Assembly: GCA_031275035.1 (NCBI GenBank)
Contig: JAISPH010000035.1
Coordinates: forward strand, 1-8,069
Source of the DNA: Treponema sp.
GTDB taxonomy: Bacteria > Spirochaetota > Spirochaetia > Treponematales > Breznakiellaceae
Reading direction: 5' to 3'
Length of the DNA stretch: 8,069 bases
Shown: piece by piece, positions 5,445-8,069 of the stretch
Position numbering within the stretch: the first letter of the stretch is position 1
Layout of the letters: every line of letters begins with the position of its first letter
Program-made: the position numbers and the translations under genes
Notes under the pieces: generated by a model
What the model was told of the DNA's origin: nothing
The model's database searches: none
Seen by the model: only the letters and a program-made list of their open reading frames with translations

Positions 5445-7891
5445 TGAATACGGAAATTAACTTAACTCAGGAATTTATCGCCAGCCTTGCGGTCAACGAG
5501 GCTGCGATTATGAAGGGCATCGCCGAAGAAATGGGGATAAGCCTGTCCCAGGTTTCGGCGGTAGCGGGTCTTTTGAACGAGGGAAGCACCGTCCCCTTTA
5601 TCGCCCGGTACCGGAAGGAAAAGACCGGCAGCCTTGACGAGGTGCAGGTCCGGGATATCGATCACCGCTTTACCGGCGGGAAAAACCTGGAAACCCGGCG
5701 GCTTGAGATTATCCGCCTGATCTTTGAGCAGGGCAAACTGACGGCCCCCCTCTACGACAATATTGCCAGGGCCGCCTCCCTGGCCGGGCTGGAGGATATC
5801 TACGCTCCCTATAAACGAAAGAAAAAAACCCGGGGTATGCTTGCCGCGGAGCGGGGCCTGGAGCCTTTGGCGGAGGCCATGCTGGCTCTGGAAGAAGCGT
5901 CCCTCCTTGCCAAAGCGGCGGAGTTTGTAACTGCGGCTGGACCTGCAGAGGCCGGCGGCGCAGGCCCCGCGGAGCCGGACCTGGCGGTTCCCACGGTAGA
6001 AGCCGCCCTCCAGGGAGCCATGGACATTATTGCCGAGCGGGTCTCCCAGGACCCGGAAAACAGGGCGGCGGTTAAAAGTTTCTATGTCAAGGACGGCCGG
6101 ATCGCCGTTAAGGCTTCGGGGGATGCCGGCGGCGAAGAGATGAAGAAAACCTCCACCTATCAGATGTACTGGGACTATGCGGAGCCCCTCTCCCGGATAA
6201 AGCCCCACCGGATTCTGGCCATTAACCGGGGCGAGCGGGAAGGGGTCCTGGAAGTAACCATCGACGTGGACGAAAACGCCGCGGCGGAACTGCTGCAAAA
6301 CAAATATGCCATCCATAACGACTACCATAAAACCGCCGTGGAAGACGGCCTTAAACGGCTCCTCTCGCCGGCGGTAATCCGGGAGATCCGGGGCGACCAG
6401 GGGGAGGCCGCGGATAATCACGGCATCTCCGTATTCAGCCAGAACTTAAAGAACCTCCTTATGCAGCAGCCCATCAAAGGAACCAGGGTCATGGGGATCG
6501 ATCCGGGCATACGGACCGGAACCAAGTGCGCCGTTTTGGACGATACCGGAAAGTATCTGGGGCACTTTGTCATCTACAACCACAAGGTTGAAGAGGCGAA
6601 GCGGCTTATCCTGGAGGGGATTAAAAATTACAATGTCCAGCTTATCGCCGTGGGCAATGGAACCGGCAGCCGGGAGGCGCAGGAAATAGCGGCGGCGGTC
6701 ATTGCGGAGAATAAGCTGGACCTTCTCTATACCGTAGTGGACGAAGACGGCGCTTCGGTATACTCCGCCAGCGATATTGCCAGGGAGGAATTCCCCGATC
6801 TGGATCTGACCATCAGGGGAGCCATCTCAATCGGACGCCGCCTTCAGGACCCTCTGGCGGAGCTGGTCAAGATTGATCCCAGATCCATCGGGGTCGGCCT
6901 CTATCAGCATGATCTGAACCAGCGGAAACTTTCCGAAACCCTGGACGAAGTGGTTTCCTCGGTGGTGAATAACGTGGGGGTCAATCTTAATACCGCCAGC
7001 GTTTCCCTGCTCAGGTACGTGTCGGGGATCAACGGCAGCCTGGCGAAAAAAATCGTAAAGTACCGGGATGAAAAGGGAAAGATCGCCAGCAGGGAGGAAT
7101 TGACCTCGGTCCCCGGCATGGGCCCCAAAAGCTACGAGCAGTGCGCGGGGTTCCTCAAGATTCCTGAAAGCGCGGATCCCCTGGACAATACCTGGGTCCA
7201 CCCGGAAAACTACGGTATCGCCCGGGTCATTTGGAACAGGCTTGCCCGGGAACAGAACGGCGGAATCCGCACCCTGACGGGGAACCTTGCCGCCCCGGAG
7301 CTTGCGGCGCTTAAAGAAACGTACCAGGTGGGGAATACCACCATCAACGATATTGTAGAGGAACTGAAGAAGCCCGGACGGGACCCCCGGGAAAGCTGTC
7401 CCCGGCCGGTAATGCAAAAGGGAATCACCGTCTTTGAGGATCTCCTTGAAGGGATGACGATCACCGGCAAGATTAAAAATGTGGTTGACTTCGGCGCCTT
7501 TGTCGATCTGGGAATTAAGGAAACCGCCCTGGTCCATATATCCGAACTGAGCGATCATTTTGTAAAGGACCCTATGGATGTCGTCAAGGCCGGGGATCTG
7601 CTGGAATTCCGCATTATCGGCCTGGACCGGGACCGCCGCCGGATAAGCCTTTCCAGAAAGACCGGCCCGGTCCGGTCCGGTCCCGGCGCCGCTCCTCCGC
7701 CGGAGGCCGCCGGTCCGGGCAAAAAACGGGCGGCGGTAAAAAGGGCCCCGGCTTCCCGGAGCGGCCCCGCAGCTTCAAAACCCGCCGCCGGACAGGGGCG
7801 GGATCCTGACCGCCGTCCGCCGGAAGACGACGGAACCATGTACAATCCCTTTGCCGCAGCCCTTAAAAAACTGAAAGAGAAAGAGTCCTGA
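5441..7891 (+). CDS. tex: Tex family S1 RNA-binding transcription accessory protein
   Basis: 816 residues, cytoplasmic. Tex proteins bind nucleic acid and affect transcription and expression of stress- or toxin-related genes; the exact activity is unclear. Domains in order: Tex N-terminal helical region (~10-340, including VPFIARYRKE at 51-60 and YAPYKRKKK at 121-129), YqgF/RNase H-like domain (~349-475, GIDPGIRTGTK at 352-362 and GASVYSAS at 437-444), conserved RRLQDPLAELVKIDP (466-480), helix-hairpin-helix region (~520-575, SVPGMGPKSYEQCAGF), and S1 domain (~668-740, ITGKIKNVVDFGAFVDLG). Unusual: an Ala/Gly/Pro-rich insert at ~164-184 and a Pro/Ala/Arg/Lys-rich tail at ~741-797 before a family-like end, YNPFAAALKKLK. 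These explain the length above the more usual 700-780. The first ATG overlaps the symporter stop (ATGATGA). A purine-rich GGAAGAGAAGAG lies rather far upstream, so coupling probably matters. The stop overlaps the next ATG by 1 nt. Confidence 0.95.
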   Translation: MMNTEINLTQEFIASLAVNEAAIMKGIAEEMGISLSQVSAVAGLLNEGSTVPFIARYRKEKTGSLDEVQVRDIDHRFTGGKNLETRRLEIIRLIFEQGKLTAPLYDNIARAASLAGLEDIYAPYKRKKKTRGMLAAERGLEPLAEAMLALEEASLLAKAAEFVTAAGPAEAGGAGPAEPDLAVPTVEAALQGAMDIIAERVSQDPENRAAVKSFYVKDGRIAVKASGDAGGEEMKKTSTYQMYWDYAEPLSRIKPHRILAINRGEREGVLEVTIDVDENAAAELLQNKYAIHNDYHKTAVEDGLKRLLSPAVIREIRGDQGEAADNHGISVFSQNLKNLLMQQPIKGTRVMGIDPGIRTGTKCAVLDDTGKYLGHFVIYNHKVEEAKRLILEGIKNYNVQLIAVGNGTGSREAQEIAAAVIAENKLDLLYTVVDEDGASVYSASDIAREEFPDLDLTIRGAISIGRRLQDPLAELVKIDPRSIGVGLYQHDLNQRKLSETLDEVVSSVVNNVGVNLNTASVSLLRYVSGINGSLAKKIVKYRDEKGKIASREELTSVPGMGPKSYEQCAGFLKIPESADPLDNTWVHPENYGIARVIWNRLAREQNGGIRTLTGNLAAPELAALKETYQVGNTTINDIVEELKKPGRDPRESCPRPVMQKGITVFEDLLEGMTITGKIKNVVDFGAFVDLGIKETALVHISELSDHFVKDPMDVVKAGDLLEFRIIGLDRDRRRISLSRKTGPVRSGPGAAPPPEAAGPGKKRAAVKRAPASRSGPAASKPAAGQGRDPDRRPPEDDGTMYNPFAAALKKLKEKES

Positions 7892-8069
7892 TGGCCGGTT
7901 CCGGAAGCGCCGGGGATCTCCTCAACGCAGGTCTCCGGCGGCTGCAGGAAGACCCCGGTATTGAAGCCCTCCTGGGGAGCCGGACCAGCGAAACGGCGGC
8001 CCTGCTTAACCGTTACCTCGACGAAATTGAACGTTTCAACCCCGCCTACGGCCTGGTGGGAGCCGGCAG
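7891..8069 (+). CDS. rsmG: 16S rRNA (guanine-527 N7) methyltransferase RsmG, 5' part only
   Basis: Only the first 59 codons are in the window; the gene runs off the right edge. The visible sequence begins MAGSGSAGDLLNAGLRRLQ and continues to ERFNPAYGLVGAG. A helical N-terminus leading to the [W/F]NxAYxLVGAG-like segment is typical of RsmG (GidB), just before the region that usually reads RHxLDSL. The enzyme methylates G527 of 16S rRNA with S-adenosylmethionine; its loss gives low-level streptomycin resistance in several bacteria. The catalytic domain is not visible, so identification rests on this segment. The ATG overlaps the tex stop (TGATG), with purine-rich GAAAGAGAAAGAG just upstream. 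Confidence 0.7.
   Translation, partial: MAGSGSAGDLLNAGLRRLQEDPGIEALLGSRTSETAALLNRYLDEIERFNPAYGLVGAG

Noticed and set aside
5462..6421. 319-residue minus-strand reading frame
   Set aside because: Antisense shadow inside tex; long frames opposite genes are expected at this base composition. The same reasoning applies to 6827-7558.

Overview
The window reads as a chromosomal segment of a fairly GC-rich bacterium. Protein style, with tandem cyclic-nucleotide-binding/GGDEF regulators, an iron-dependent alcohol dehydrogenase and a Tex-RsmG gene pair, suggests a spirochaete, most likely a Treponema-like (possibly insect-gut) lineage. That placement is inference from recognised families; there is no rRNA here to confirm it. 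No tRNA, rRNA, insertion sequence or CRISPR was seen.

Layout. Positions 1-516 hold a non-coding array of about 13 degenerate, AT-rich, near-palindromic 26-bp units separated by short C-rich spacers, with a dominant period near 37 bp. The array probably continues beyond the left edge. Positions 517-716 are non-coding and contain a probable terminator for the minus-strand operon that follows. Positions 717-2713 (minus) hold two overlapping paralogues, each a cyclic-nucleotide-binding domain fused to a GGDEF domain. The upstream one (1712-2713) has lost the key residues of both domains. The downstream one (717-1715) keeps them, including an inhibitory RxxD site. Positions 2851-4059 (minus) encode an iron-containing alcohol dehydrogenase, separated from the regulator pair by a hairpin plus T-rich tract and a candidate promoter.

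From a divergent intergenic region at about 4060-4175, a plus-strand cluster begins: a divergent dicarboxylate/amino-acid:cation symporter (4176-5444), the RNA-binding transcription factor Tex (5441-7891) and the start of the 16S rRNA methyltransferase gene rsmG (7891 to the window end). These three overlap by 4 nt and 1 nt, so they are probably co-transcribed and translationally coupled.

The most unusual parts are the palindrome array, whose complementary strand carries clustered G-runs able to form quadruplexes, and the active/degenerate pair of cNMP-GGDEF proteins. The protein genes are otherwise conventional. Reading frames that stay open through the array on both strands are consequences of the repeat sequence, not genes.
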